Positions 35,719 to 44,741 of a stretch of DNA of 64,000 nucleotides are shown piece by piece; positions within the stretch are counted from its first letter, which is position 1, and the number at the start of each line of letters is the position of its first letter. The stretch comes from Roseisalinus antarcticus (lineage in GTDB: Bacteria; Pseudomonadota; Alphaproteobacteria; Rhodobacterales; Rhodobacteraceae). Location: assembly GCF_900172355.1 (NCBI RefSeq), contig NZ_FWFZ01000001.1:372001-436000 (forward strand), in the 5' to 3' direction. Both the position numbers and the translations under genes were made by a program. Below the pieces are notes generated by a model. It worked only from the letters and a program-made list of their open reading frames with translations, did not search any database and had not been told where the DNA came from.

Positions 35719-37140
35719 CTAGAACTGGAAATAGATGAACGGGGCGGTGCCATCCTGTGCAAGCGCAAAGCACAGCAGCGTGCCCGCCGCCAGCAGCAGT
35801 GCCTGCCCCGCGGCGGGGATCGCCGCGACCCCGCGTTCGGTCCGGTCGCGCCAGGCCAGCGGCAGCCAGTTCATGGCAAGCCCGAGCGCGATCAGCGTCC
35901 AGATCTGCGGCGACAGCGCCACCGGCGCGGCCCCTTGGGCCCGGGTGAGGGCGGCGACGACCGCCCCCGCGGTCTCGATCGTGCCGGCGCGGAACGGGAT
36001 CCAGAGCGCCAGCACGAACAGGAGCGTCGCCGGCATCGCCAGAAGCCGCAACGGGCGCACGGCACGCAGGCTCCGGACCAGCCGGTCGACCACCAGCCCC
36101 ACCCCGTGAAGCGCCCCCCAGATCAGGAACGGCCAGCCCGCCCCGTGCCAGAACCCCGCAAGCGTCATCGTCGTCATGACCACCGCGATCCGCCGCAGCG
36201 GCCCGCCGCGATTGCCGCCCAGCGGGATATAGAGGTAATCGCGGATCCAGGACGACAGCGAGATATGCCAGCGCCGCCAGAAATCCGACAGGCCAACGGC
36301 GCGGTAGGGCTGGTTGAAATTGCGGTTGAAGCGATAGCCCAGCAACAGCGCGATCCCGATGGCAATGTCAGAATAGCCCGAAAAGTCGCAATAGATCTGG
36401 ATGCCGTAGCCCAGCACCGCCACCGCGGCCTCCAGCTGCCCCTGGCCCTGCGGGAAGGCAAAGACCGGGTCCACCAGCAGCACCGAGAGGTAATTGGCCA
36501 CCACCATCTTCTTGAAGAGCCCCGACAGGATCAGCACCACGGCGCCGGCGCGCATCGCGGCATCGACCGGATACGGCCGGTCGATCTGCGGCAGAAAGTC
36601 CTTCGCCCGCACGATCGGCCCCGCCACAAGCTGCGGAAAGAACGAGATATAGAGCGCCACGTCGAACGGGTTCCGGCGCGGGGGCACGTCCCCGCGAGAG
36701 GCGTCCATCACGTAGGAAATCGCCTGGAACGTGTAGAACGAGATCCCCACCGGCAGCACGATCCGCATCCACCCGAGGTCGCGGGCCAGCGCCGTGCCGT
36801 CCAGCAGCTGCTGCAGGCTCAGCAGGAAGAAGCCGAAATACTTGAACACCGCCAGCACCCCGAGCAGCAGCGTGATCGAAAGCGCCCTGGCCAGCCGCCC
36901 GCGGTCCGGATGCCGCGCAGCCCCGCCGCCAATCCAGGCCACCAGCGACACCCCCGCCATCAGCAGGCAGAAGCGCCAGTCCCAGGCCGCGTAGAAGACA
37001 TAGGACGCGGCGATCAGAAAGGCCTTGCGGCCGCCCTGCCGCCAGCCGCCCTCGGCGCGGTCCGCGGGCGGCATGAGGGCCGTGTTGACCGCCAGCACGA
37101 CGGCAAAGAACAGGATGAACTGGAGTGTGGGAAAGACCAT
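35719..37140 (-). CDS. MBOAT-family O-acyltransferase (AlgI/PatA type)
   Basis: A 473-residue polytopic membrane protein. It has the AlgI pattern: an N-terminal helix (MVFPTLQFILFFAVVLAVN), LPVGISFYTFQAISYVMDA (about 129-147), FPQLVAGPIVRAKDFLP (about 168-184), DFSGYSDIAIGIA, and the catalytic block FWRRWHISLSSW with H292, followed by H332 in FWHGAGW and H345 in GALHG. Such enzymes pass acyl groups, usually acetyl, across the membrane to a glycan-modifying partner. The two SGNH hydrolase genes directly upstream are the expected partners (compare PatA/PatB and AlgI/AlgJ/AlgX). Confidence 0.92.
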   Translation of the reverse strand: MVFPTLQFILFFAVVLAVNTALMPPADRAEGGWRQGGRKAFLIAASYVFYAAWDWRFCLLMAGVSLVAWIGGGAARHPDRGRLARALSITLLLGVLAVFKYFGFFLLSLQQLLDGTALARDLGWMRIVLPVGISFYTFQAISYVMDASRGDVPPRRNPFDVALYISFFPQLVAGPIVRAKDFLPQIDRPYPVDAAMRAGAVVLILSGLFKKMVVANYLSVLLVDPVFAFPQGQGQLEAAVAVLGYGIQIYCDFSGYSDIAIGIALLLGYRFNRNFNQPYRAVGLSDFWRRWHISLSSWIRDYLYIPLGGNRGGPLRRIAVVMTTMTLAGFWHGAGWPFLIWGALHGVGLVVDRLVRSLRAVRPLRLLAMPATLLFVLALWIPFRAGTIETAGAVVAALTRAQGAAPVALSPQIWTLIALGLAMNWLPLAWRDRTERGVAAIPAAGQALLLAAGTLLCFALAQDGTAPFIYFQF

Positions 37141-37153
37141 TGCGCCCGGGGCG

Positions 37154-37999
37154 TTACTGCAGGCTCAGCGCGAAGGGATCGCTGGCCGAGGCGAGCGTCG
37201 CCGTGCCCGACACCGGCCCCAGCTGGGGAAAGCGCAGGATGATCCGGTCGAGCATCGCATCGGCCACGTAGCCATAGCCCCGGCCCGTGAAATGCGATCC
37301 GTCGGCGGTGCGCATGTTGATGCTCTGCCCGTCGAGGGTCACCGTCCGCTCGAACACCCCGTTGGGCGCGGTCATCGGCGTCAACGGCACGTAGGTCGCG
37401 CCGTAAGCGCCGGCCACGTCGGCGAAAATCGGGTTGAGCCGCACCAGGTGCCGGCCGAGGTTGGTGTTGCCGTCCGGCGCGGGGCCAAGCCAGTAGACAA
37501 CGGCCCCCGAGGCCGCCGCCACGTCAAGCACCTTGGCGATCTGGTCGCGATAGGCCGCGTCCCATGCCTCGCCGAAGGGGGTGCGGCCCTCGGGGGCGAT
37601 GATCGCCTGCATGTCGTTTGCACCGAAATGGGCGACGACGATGTCGGGCCGCTGGACCGCGGCGATCGCCTCGAAATTGTCGGGCCAGTTGTAATAATCG
37701 GCCCGCGCGAGCCCGGTCGAGGGCCGGCCCCGGATGACCACGTCGATCTGCAGCCTCCGCGCCTCGGCCCGCTGCACCAACAGGGTGCCGAAGCCCTGGG
37801 CCAGGCTGTCACCGATGACCAGCACGCGCGCCGGATTGCCGGGCCGGATATCCGGGCGCAGCCGCTGGGCGGTCTGCGGCGCGGGCGCGGCCGCCGACGC
37901 TCCGATCAGCAGACCCATGTCCTGGGCCACGGCGCGTCCGCCCGCGCTTCCGCACGCGGCCAGCGCGGCGGCGGCGGCCAGAAGCGCAAGCATCCTCAT
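37154..37999 (-). CDS. SGNH/GDSL-family hydrolase 1, putative lipoprotein
   Basis: A 281-residue protein with a lipoprotein-type N-terminus (LAAC, Cys16). The SGNH motifs are clear: block I VIGDSLAQGFG (Ser65 as nucleophile), a Gly in block II, block III GAND (126-129), and block V DGSH with D233 and H236. In acyltransferase systems such proteins move the acetyl group onto the glycan or remove it. It lies 13 bp upstream of the MBOAT gene and overlaps the second SGNH gene by four bases. Confidence 0.88.
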   Translation of the reverse strand: MRMLALLAAAAALAACGSAGGRAVAQDMGLLIGASAAAPAPQTAQRLRPDIRPGNPARVLVIGDSLAQGFGTLLVQRAEARRLQIDVVIRGRPSTGLARADYYNWPDNFEAIAAVQRPDIVVAHFGANDMQAIIAPEGRTPFGEAWDAAYRDQIAKVLDVAAASGAVVYWLGPAPDGNTNLGRHLVRLNPIFADVAGAYGATYVPLTPMTAPNGVFERTVTLDGQSINMRTADGSHFTGRGYGYVADAMLDRIILRFPQLGPVSGTATLASASDPFALSLQ

Positions 38000-38769
38000 T
38001 GCAGGGCGAGCCCGTCCATCGCCGCCGCGCGCTCGCGGGTCTGGAACAGCCGCTCGACCTCGCCAGCCAGAAGGCCTGCGACCACGTCGTAGCCCAGCTC
38101 GGTAAAGTGGACCTGGTCCGAGATCCGCATCTGACGGACGCTGCCGTCCCATTGCGCGTTCATCACGAACTCTCCGCCGCCGAAGGTCGTGGGCTCGTGG
38201 GTGTCTACGAAACGGCCGCCGGCGGCGGTGATCGCGGCCTCCTGCAGGGCGCTGATCTCGCGGTAGCTGTCCTCGAACCGCTCCTGGCCGACGATGGGCA
38301 GGCCCATCCAGATCAGCCGGGGCGCACGGCTGCGCAGCCCCTCGGCCAGCGCCGTGGCGCGCGCACCGTAGACGACGCGCCATTCGTCCGAGCCGAAGAC
38401 ATGGCGGGTCGTGCCCTCGCGGATGTTGGTGATGTCGTTGGCACCGATCTGGACAACCACCAGGTCCGCGCCCTCGGCCTCCGGCCCCAGCCGGGCCAGC
38501 CAGCCTTCGGGGTCGGTCTTGGCCAAGCCGTCCGACACTTGCGTCCGGCGCAGGAGATCGACGGTGGAGCACCCCGCGAAGGCGCGGAAGAACGCGCCCC
38601 AAAGCCCGTCGGCAAGGCTGTCACCCAGCACGACGATGCGCACGCTCTCGGCCGGGCAGCCTATCCGGTCGAGCGTATCGGCCGCGGCGGCGCCCGGCCC
38701 GAGGGCCGCGATGAGGATGGCCGCGCAGGCGGTCCGGACCCCGGTCAACTTGGCAAGCATGGTGAACAT
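37996..38769 (-). CDS. SGNH/GDSL-family hydrolase 2
   Basis: A 257-residue secreted protein (signal peptide about 1-30, ending GAAAADT). Motifs: GDSLADGLWG with Ser51, GANDITNIREG (109-119), and the catalytic pair D218/H221 in ISDQVHFTELGYD. It resembles its neighbour only around these blocks. An in-frame ATG three codons later is an alternative start. The adjacent MBOAT and second SGNH genes suggest a two-protein O-acyl transfer or de-acylation pair in the periplasm. Confidence 0.87.
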   Translation of the reverse strand: MFTMLAKLTGVRTACAAILIAALGPGAAAADTLDRIGCPAESVRIVVLGDSLADGLWGAFFRAFAGCSTVDLLRRTQVSDGLAKTDPEGWLARLGPEAEGADLVVVQIGANDITNIREGTTRHVFGSDEWRVVYGARATALAEGLRSRAPRLIWMGLPIVGQERFEDSYREISALQEAAITAAGGRFVDTHEPTTFGGGEFVMNAQWDGSVRQMRISDQVHFTELGYDVVAGLLAGEVERLFQTRERAAAMDGLALQ

Positions 38770-38778
38770 CGTCCCGCC

Positions 38779-41082
38779 TCAGTTCGCTGTCTGCACGGAA
38801 TTGGCATAGACCCGGATCGCCGAGGCGGTGTTGTTGCCACCGATCCCGTCGACCCGGCCTGAGAAGGCGCCGACATCGCGCAACCGCGTCTGGATCGCGC
38901 CGATGATCGCGCTGGGTCGGTCGTTGATCTGGTTGGCCAGCCGGTCGAGGGCCGTCGGATCCCCCGCCGAAAGCGCCGCCCAGTAGAGCTCTGCCGCCCG
39001 TTCGGTATCCTGCGGCACGCCCTCGCCGCCCTCCTCGAAGATCTCGGCCAGGAAGGAATTGGCGTGGACATAGCCCTGGTCCACCGATTGCGTGAGCCAG
39101 GCGACCGCGTCGCTGTCCGATTGCGGCACGCCCGCGCCGATCCGGTAGAAATAGCCGGTGAAGAACTGCGCGACGGAGTTGCCGCTCTCGGCATCGCGCA
39201 GGGCGATGGCAAAGGCGTCATCGGCCCCCTGCCCCTCGATCAGCTCGCGGGAATAAAGCACGGTCAGCACCTCGCCCGACAGCCAGTCGCCCCGCGCATG
39301 GCCCTCGCGGGCAAGCTGCTCGGCCCCGGTGTAATCGGCCACGTTGCCGTCGCCCGGCGCATAAAGGCTGTGGGCGGCCAGCCCGTAGGCCGCCGCGATC
39401 CCGGCCTCGATGCCGGCCTCGTAGGCGGCGCGGGCCTCGTCCATGTTGCCGGCGGCCTGCTCCACCCGGCCCAGGGCGGTGATCGCCAGCGGGTTGCCGG
39501 GATGCGCGGCCAGCACCGACCCGCAGAGCGCCCGCGCGGCCATCTGGTTGATCTCTGACAAGAGCCGCGGCCCGCCCTGCTGAGGCAGCCCGGCAGCCGT
39601 GAGACAGGCCGTCGCCGCGACCGCCTGTTCCTGCAACCCCGCGAGCGCGGCCTCGGCTTCGCCCTTGGCGGCACAGACCTCACACTCCTGCAACCAGGCC
39701 TCGATCAGCTCGGCATTGCGCTGGGTCACCGCCTCGTCGAGCGCGGCGGCCTCGGCCTGGACCCGGGTGTCCGCCTCGAGCTCGGAGACCAGCGCCGCCG
39801 CCTCCTCGCGCTGCAGACAGGCCACGCAATCGGCGATCCAGCCCCGCAGGCCGGTCAGGTCCCGGGCCGCGGCGAGCGACCGGAACGCCTCCGCCTCGGC
39901 GTCGCGGGTGGCGTCGATCTGCTCCAGCCGCGCGATCAGGGCCTCGGCCTCGTCACGGAAGGCGCAGAGCTTGCAGTTCTCCAGATAGACGGTGATCCGC
40001 CCGGGGTCGGTATCGTCGCGGATGCCCTCCCAGATCCCGGTTTCCAGCCGCAGGGCCAACTGCCGCTCGCCGATCTCGCGCAGGCGGTCGGACAGCGCGG
40101 CCTCGGACGGGCAATAGGTGCAGGTCTGCAGGTAGTCCCGGATCGGCCCTTCCTCGTCGGCGGACATCAGAAACAGCGCCTGGAACTTCTCCTGGTAGAC
40201 GGCGGTCTCCATGTCCGGAAAGATCGGCGTCGCCTCGGCGCGCACCACGGCGCGGGCGGGATCGTCGTCGCCCCGCAGGATCAGGCTGTAGCGGGCCGCG
40301 CAGGGCTCCTGCCGGGTGACATTGCGCTGCAACGCGGCCGAGACATAGGCGGTCGCCTCGGCGATGGTGGTGTCGCCGTCGCCGTCGCCGAACGGGTCGC
40401 TGTCGGCAATGCCGCCGATGATGGCGTAATGCACCGGGGCGCGCGGCCCCTCGCAGGTCGCCGGGTCCGCGCCGACCATCAGGATCGACATGGCAAAGCC
40501 CGACGGCTCGATCGCGCCGCGCAGATCGGCCAGCGCCGCGGCAAGCAGATCCTCGGGGTCGTCGATCCGCAGATAGGCCATCTGCCGCGCTTCGGCATTG
40601 AAGGCCGAGACCAGCGACGACAGCCGCCCGGCGAAGGCGTCCAGCGGCATGGTCTCGCCCCCGAGGCTGACGGAAACGGCCTGATCCGCCTCCCCCTTGG
40701 CGAGCGCGAGGTCCAGCACCAGGTGAAGGTCGCCGGTCCGCGCCCCGGTCGGGCCGTCCGGCGTGGCGACGAAGGTCGAGACGGGGTTCGAACGCAGCAA
40801 CGCGGCCAGCACCTGCAGCTCGGCCTCGCCCGCCTCGGGCAACCGGTCGAGCGTCAGGACCTTGAGGTCGTCGCCGGCGCTGGCGGGGCGTCCCTCGCCG
40901 GGGGCGGCGGCCAGAAAGACCAGCCGCGCCGCCTCGTCCTGCCCTTGCTGGGCCGAGGCCGGGCCCGCCGCGCCGAGGCCGAGCGCGGCGGCGAGAACCC
41001 CCGCCAATATTCCGCCAAGCCGCCCCCGCCGCCGGCCGATTGTGTGTGTCCGGTTATCCGAATCTGTTTCCTGCCGTCCCAT
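38779..41082 (-). CDS. Secreted CxxC-repeat / Sel1-like / peptidoglycan-binding protein
   Basis: A 767-residue protein of unusual build. The start at 41082 has GGAGG six bases upstream. Residues 1-44 are a long basic signal peptide (ending PASA before QQGQ). Residues 50-300 form an Asp/Ala-rich domain that I cannot assign. Residues 315-500 hold four regular repeats whose CxxC pairs lie at 321/324, 370/373, 419/422 and 467/470 (spacing 49, 49 and 48), each followed by an EA-rich helix. Residues about 515-710 resemble Sel1/TPR repeats. Residues 725-762 are a peptidoglycan-binding-like tail (IQTRLRDVGAFSGRVDGIGG). It is probably a periplasmic scaffold bound to the wall, first gene of the eight-gene operon. 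Confidence 0.75.
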   Translation of the reverse strand: MGRQETDSDNRTHTIGRRRGRLGGILAGVLAAALGLGAAGPASAQQGQDEAARLVFLAAAPGEGRPASAGDDLKVLTLDRLPEAGEAELQVLAALLRSNPVSTFVATPDGPTGARTGDLHLVLDLALAKGEADQAVSVSLGGETMPLDAFAGRLSSLVSAFNAEARQMAYLRIDDPEDLLAAALADLRGAIEPSGFAMSILMVGADPATCEGPRAPVHYAIIGGIADSDPFGDGDGDTTIAEATAYVSAALQRNVTRQEPCAARYSLILRGDDDPARAVVRAEATPIFPDMETAVYQEKFQALFLMSADEEGPIRDYLQTCTYCPSEAALSDRLREIGERQLALRLETGIWEGIRDDTDPGRITVYLENCKLCAFRDEAEALIARLEQIDATRDAEAEAFRSLAAARDLTGLRGWIADCVACLQREEAAALVSELEADTRVQAEAAALDEAVTQRNAELIEAWLQECEVCAAKGEAEAALAGLQEQAVAATACLTAAGLPQQGGPRLLSEINQMAARALCGSVLAAHPGNPLAITALGRVEQAAGNMDEARAAYEAGIEAGIAAAYGLAAHSLYAPGDGNVADYTGAEQLAREGHARGDWLSGEVLTVLYSRELIEGQGADDAFAIALRDAESGNSVAQFFTGYFYRIGAGVPQSDSDAVAWLTQSVDQGYVHANSFLAEIFEEGGEGVPQDTERAAELYWAALSAGDPTALDRLANQINDRPSAIIGAIQTRLRDVGAFSGRVDGIGGNNTASAIRVYANSVQTAN

Positions 41083-41321
41083 GCTCGCCTCCATCGCCAA
41101 TCAAAAGGCGGCCGCAAACGGGCTCCGCCAAGGTCCCATCCTGGCGGCTCCCGGTTTCATAAAGTATGCTGCACCGCCGGCCCCGGACAGGCCGACGCCC
41201 GGTGGCGCCCGATGAGAAAGCGGCGTCAGAGCCCACAGGTCAAGAACTGGCTGTCCCGCCCGGCCCGCGACGCACAATCCGTTGCACAATGGCCGCGATC
41301 GCAGCGACTTGGCCGCAACGA

Positions 41322-43163
41322 TCAGCTGCCGGAGGCCTTGTCCTCCAGCTCGAGCCATTCGACCTCGGCCGCCGCCAGACGCGCCTGCCGCTCGGACAGC
41401 GCCTCGGTGGCCTTGCGGAACTTCACGGGCTCGCGAGAGAACAGCTCGGCATCCGACAACAGGCTTTCCAGCTTGGCGATCTCGGCCTCGATCCGTTCGA
41501 TCACCCCGGGCAATTCCGCAAGCCTGTGGCGTTCGGTGAAGCTCAGCGCCTGTTTCTGCGTCCCGCCGGGTTGCGCCGGCGGCGGCGGCGCGGAGGGCTT
41601 CGAAGCCTTCGTTGCAGGCTGCTTCGGCGCGGCGGCGCCCGGGGCCCTGGACTGGAACTGCGCCTGGGCCTGGGCATCGGACCAGCCGCCGGCATAGGCG
41701 GTGACCCGGCCCTGCCCCTCCATCACGATCGTGGTGCTGGCCACCCGGTCGAGGAAATCCCGGTCGTGGCTGACCAGAAGGACCGTGCCGTCATAATCCC
41801 CCAGCAGGTCCTGCAACAGGTCCAGCGTCTCGATGTCCAGATCGTTGGTCGGCTCGTCCAGCACCAGCAGGTTGGAGGCCCGCGCCATGATTCGCGCCAG
41901 CAACAGCCGCGCCTTTTCGCCCCCCGACAGCGACCGCACCGGGGCGCGGGCCTGGCCCTCATCGAACAGGAACTCCTTGAGGTAGCCCACCACATGTTTC
42001 GGCGTCCCGCGAACCATGACCTGGTCGGCCTGGCCCGAGACCCGCATCTCGGGGTCGCCCACCAGGTTCTCCCACAGCGACGCATCGGGATCGAGCTGCG
42101 CCCGGGTCTGGTCGAAGACCGCGATCTCGAGGTTGGTGCCGTGGCGCAGGGAGCCTGCGTCCGGCGCGATCTCGCCCAGAAGCATCTTGATCAACGTGGT
42201 CTTGCCCACCCCGTTGGGGCCGACAAAGGCCACCCGGTCGCCGCGCTGCACGGTCAGGTCGAAGCCGCTGACGATGGGCTTGCCGTCAAAGCTCTTGGCC
42301 AGACCCTCGGCCACGATCGCCTTGCGCCCGGACTTCGGCCCCTCCTCCAGCGCCATCGCGGCCGCGCCCTGCCGGCGGATCATCGCGCCGCGCTCGGCCC
42401 GCAGATCCTGCAGGGCGCGCACCCGGCCCTGGTTGCGCTTGCGCCGGGCCGAGATCCCCTCGACCGCCCAACGCGCTTCGGCCTTGATCTTTCGGTTCAG
42501 CTTGTGGCGCTGCATGTCCTCGTCTTCCCAGACCTTGTCGCGCCAATCCTCGAACCCGTCGAAGCCGCGCTCCTGCCGCCGCACCTCGCCCCGGTCGATC
42601 CAGAGCGTGGCCCGGGTCAGCGCCCGCAGGAACGCCCGGTCGTGCGAGATCACCACGAAGGCGTCCCGCGTCTGCGCAAGCTCCCGCTCCAGCCATTGCA
42701 CCGCCTCGATGTCGAGGTGGTTCGTCGGCTCGTCCAGAAGCATCAGCGACGGCGCCTCCGCCATCAGCTTTGCCAGCGCGGCCCGCCTGCGTTCCCCGCC
42801 CGAGGCATGGCCCACCGCGCGGGCAGGGTCGAACTTCAGCCCCTCGGCGACCATCTCCACGCGATAGGCCTCGGCCTCGTCCAGCCCGCTGGCCGCATAG
42901 TCGCCGAGGGTGGCAAAGCCCTCCATGCCCGGCTCCTGCTCCATATAGCCGACCGTCGTGCCCGGAGAGCGGACGACATCGCCCCGGTCCGGCTCCACCA
43001 AGCCGCCCATCACCTTCATCAGGGTCGATTTCCCCGATCCGTTGCGCCCGACGAGCGCCACCCGGTCCCCCGGCTGGATCACCAGCGACAGATCAGAGAA
43101 CACGGGATCGCCGCCGAAAGTCAGCGAGATGTCGGAAAGCTGGAGAAGGGGTGCGCGTGCCAT
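41322..43163 (-). CDS. ABC-F family ATPase (Uup-like)
   Basis: A 613-residue soluble double-ABC protein. The start at 43163 (MARAPLLQLSDISLTFG) is taken as the natural N-terminus. The first domain has GRNGSGKSTL and HASGGERRRAAL; the second has GPNGVGKTTL and LSGGEKARLLLARI. Both carry a DEPTN(H/D)LDIE Walker B. A Pro/Ala-rich linker (about 525-545) leads to a C-terminal coiled coil (about 560-605), the feature that separates Uup from other ABC-F proteins and binds DNA in E. coli. The gene ends 240 bp before the CxxC-repeat gene. Confidence 0.92.
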   Translation of the reverse strand: MARAPLLQLSDISLTFGGDPVFSDLSLVIQPGDRVALVGRNGSGKSTLMKVMGGLVEPDRGDVVRSPGTTVGYMEQEPGMEGFATLGDYAASGLDEAEAYRVEMVAEGLKFDPARAVGHASGGERRRAALAKLMAEAPSLMLLDEPTNHLDIEAVQWLERELAQTRDAFVVISHDRAFLRALTRATLWIDRGEVRRQERGFDGFEDWRDKVWEDEDMQRHKLNRKIKAEARWAVEGISARRKRNQGRVRALQDLRAERGAMIRRQGAAAMALEEGPKSGRKAIVAEGLAKSFDGKPIVSGFDLTVQRGDRVAFVGPNGVGKTTLIKMLLGEIAPDAGSLRHGTNLEIAVFDQTRAQLDPDASLWENLVGDPEMRVSGQADQVMVRGTPKHVVGYLKEFLFDEGQARAPVRSLSGGEKARLLLARIMARASNLLVLDEPTNDLDIETLDLLQDLLGDYDGTVLLVSHDRDFLDRVASTTIVMEGQGRVTAYAGGWSDAQAQAQFQSRAPGAAAPKQPATKASKPSAPPPPAQPGGTQKQALSFTERHRLAELPGVIERIEAEIAKLESLLSDAELFSREPVKFRKATEALSERQARLAAAEVEWLELEDKASGS

Positions 43164-43560
43164 GCCAAATCCCATATGACGGCCAAGCCATGGCAGCAAG
43201 CCGGCGCCTGCGACTTCATTGCCTGAACATATCCCGGGGGTGAATGCGCCCGCGGCGCAGAGGGGGCAGCGCCCCCTGTCCGCCTGTCAAACCTCGACAA
43301 CGCCGGCAGCCCGGCTTCGGAACCGACGCGCGTGTCGATGTCACGACACGGGTCCGCCGCATATCTCCGGTGGACCGCCCTCGTCCCGCGTCCTCGACCG
43401 GGCAACGGGTCCGCACCGGAGCTCCCGGGGCCCGGCACATCCCACCGTCGCGCCACCGCCCATGTGATCCCTCGGCGGCCCCGGCTGCCCTGCGCTGTTA
43501 CCCTGCGCTGCGGCCCGGCGCCGTCTTGCCGGCGCGGGGCCGATTTGCGACAGAACGGCC
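43164..43560. other. 397-bp gap between divergent genes
   Basis: No supported gene lies here. It should hold the promoters of the Uup-like gene (leftward) and the DMT transporter gene (rightward), but no clear -35/-10 pair is visible. The only structural element seen is a 7-bp hairpin at 43261-43277. Short open frames in the gap have no ribosome-binding sites and look like GC-rich noise. Confidence 0.6.
43261..43277. terminator. Hairpin in the Uup/DMT gap
   Basis: AGGGGGC-AGC-GCCCCCT is a perfect 7-bp stem with a 3-base loop and no T-run on either strand. Its position between two divergent genes makes a terminator role doubtful; it may be a leader structure of the DMT transporter transcript. 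Confidence 0.35.
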
Positions 43561-44541
43561 ATGTCCACACGGCGCATGTTTCTCGAGGCGGTCGGCCTGC
43601 GGCTGCTCGCGGCCTTCCTGATGACGGCCATGTCCGCCTCGGTGCATGCCGCGGCCCAGGCAGCGCCCGTAGGGCAGATCGTGTTCTGGCGGTCGGCGCT
43701 CGCGCTGGTGCCGATCTGCCTCTACATGATGTGGTGTTCGGAATTTCCCCGCGCCCTGCGCAGCAGCCGGCCCGGCCTGCACCTGACGCGCGGCACCTTC
43801 GGCGCGTTCTCCATGTGGATGTCGTTCCTGTCACTGGCCTACCTGCCCGTGGCCAACGCCCAGGCGCTGGCCTATCTCGCGCCGGTGCTGACGCTGCCGC
43901 TGGCGGCCTGGCTGCTGGGAGAGCGGCTGACCCTCACCCTGCTTGCCGCCGTCGCCCTGGGCTTCGGCGGTGTCCTGGCGCTCCTGTGGGAGGCGCTGAC
44001 CCTGCCGGGGCGGGGGGCCGCGATCGGGGTCGCCGCGGGGCTGGCCTATGCGCTGACCATGGCCTTCGTCCGGGTCCACACCAAAACCATGACCCAGACC
44101 GAAAGCGCCTCGACCATCGCGTTCTATTTCGCCGTGATCGCGGCGCTGGCCGGCCTGCTGACCCTGCCATTCGGCTGGGCCAGCCTCTCGCCCGCGCAAT
44201 TCTCGTGGCTCGCGCTGGCGGGCCTGCTGGGGGGCCTCGGCCATATCGCCTCGAACGAGGCCATGGCCCGCGCGCCGGTCGGAACGCTCGCCCCCTTCGA
44301 CTTCAGCGGTCTGATCTGGGCGCTGGGATTCGATCTGTTGATTTTCGCGACCCTGCCCGGGCCGACCGGCCTGATCGGCGTCGCCGCGATCACCGTGGCG
44401 GCCCTGTTGGTGTGCCTTCCGCCGCGCGGCGCCGCGCCCGCGCACCCCGCGCCCCATGGCACACCGCAGAGCCCGAGCGCCCCCTTCCGCCGGCGCACAA
44501 AGCCCGCCGGCGCACAAAGCTCTGACGCGACGTCAAGGTGA
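43561..44541 (+). CDS. DMT-superfamily transporter (EamA type)
   Basis: A 326-residue membrane protein with ten predicted helices in two EamA repeats. The first repeat includes IVFWRSALALVPICLYMMWC and YLPVANAQALAYLAPVLTLPL (about 93-113); the second includes LGHIASNEAMARAPVGTLAP (about 236-255). Such proteins export or import small metabolites. The C-terminal 40 residues are Pro/Ala-rich and poorly conserved, so the true end of the folded part is near residue 290. The substrate is unknown. Confidence 0.87.
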   Translation: MSTRRMFLEAVGLRLLAAFLMTAMSASVHAAAQAAPVGQIVFWRSALALVPICLYMMWCSEFPRALRSSRPGLHLTRGTFGAFSMWMSFLSLAYLPVANAQALAYLAPVLTLPLAAWLLGERLTLTLLAAVALGFGGVLALLWEALTLPGRGAAIGVAAGLAYALTMAFVRVHTKTMTQTESASTIAFYFAVIAALAGLLTLPFGWASLSPAQFSWLALAGLLGGLGHIASNEAMARAPVGTLAPFDFSGLIWALGFDLLIFATLPGPTGLIGVAAITVAALLVCLPPRGAAPAHPAPHGTPQSPSAPFRRRTKPAGAQSSDATSR

Positions 44542-44545
44542 CGTC
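44529..44545 (+). terminator. Hairpin overlapping the DMT transporter stop
   Basis: GACGTC-AAGGT-GACGTC: two copies of a self-complementary hexamer form a 6-bp stem (7 bp with the flanking C and G) across the stop codon at 44539-44541. No T-run follows. It may mark the transcript end before the peptide-importer operon. Confidence 0.4.
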
Positions 44546-44741
44546 GGGGTCATATCAAATCTCTGTCATGGACCAGCCATCGCTGATGGCCTAACGTTTG
44601 CCCCGGGCCTCATGGCCGGACGGTCGACCCAAAGTCGGATCAGTCCCGGCCGACGATGATGGCCCCCAAAAAAGGAACCGGCGGCGGTCTGCCCTGGGCA
44701 GCCGGTCGACGGACATCGAAACCGACAGGAGGACGACACAC

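Noticed and set aside
37999-38602. Minus-strand extension of SGNH hydrolase 1 upstream of its ATG.
   Set aside because: It is out of frame with the clearly coding SGNH hydrolase 2 and has no homologous features. The short start gives a clean lipoprotein signal.
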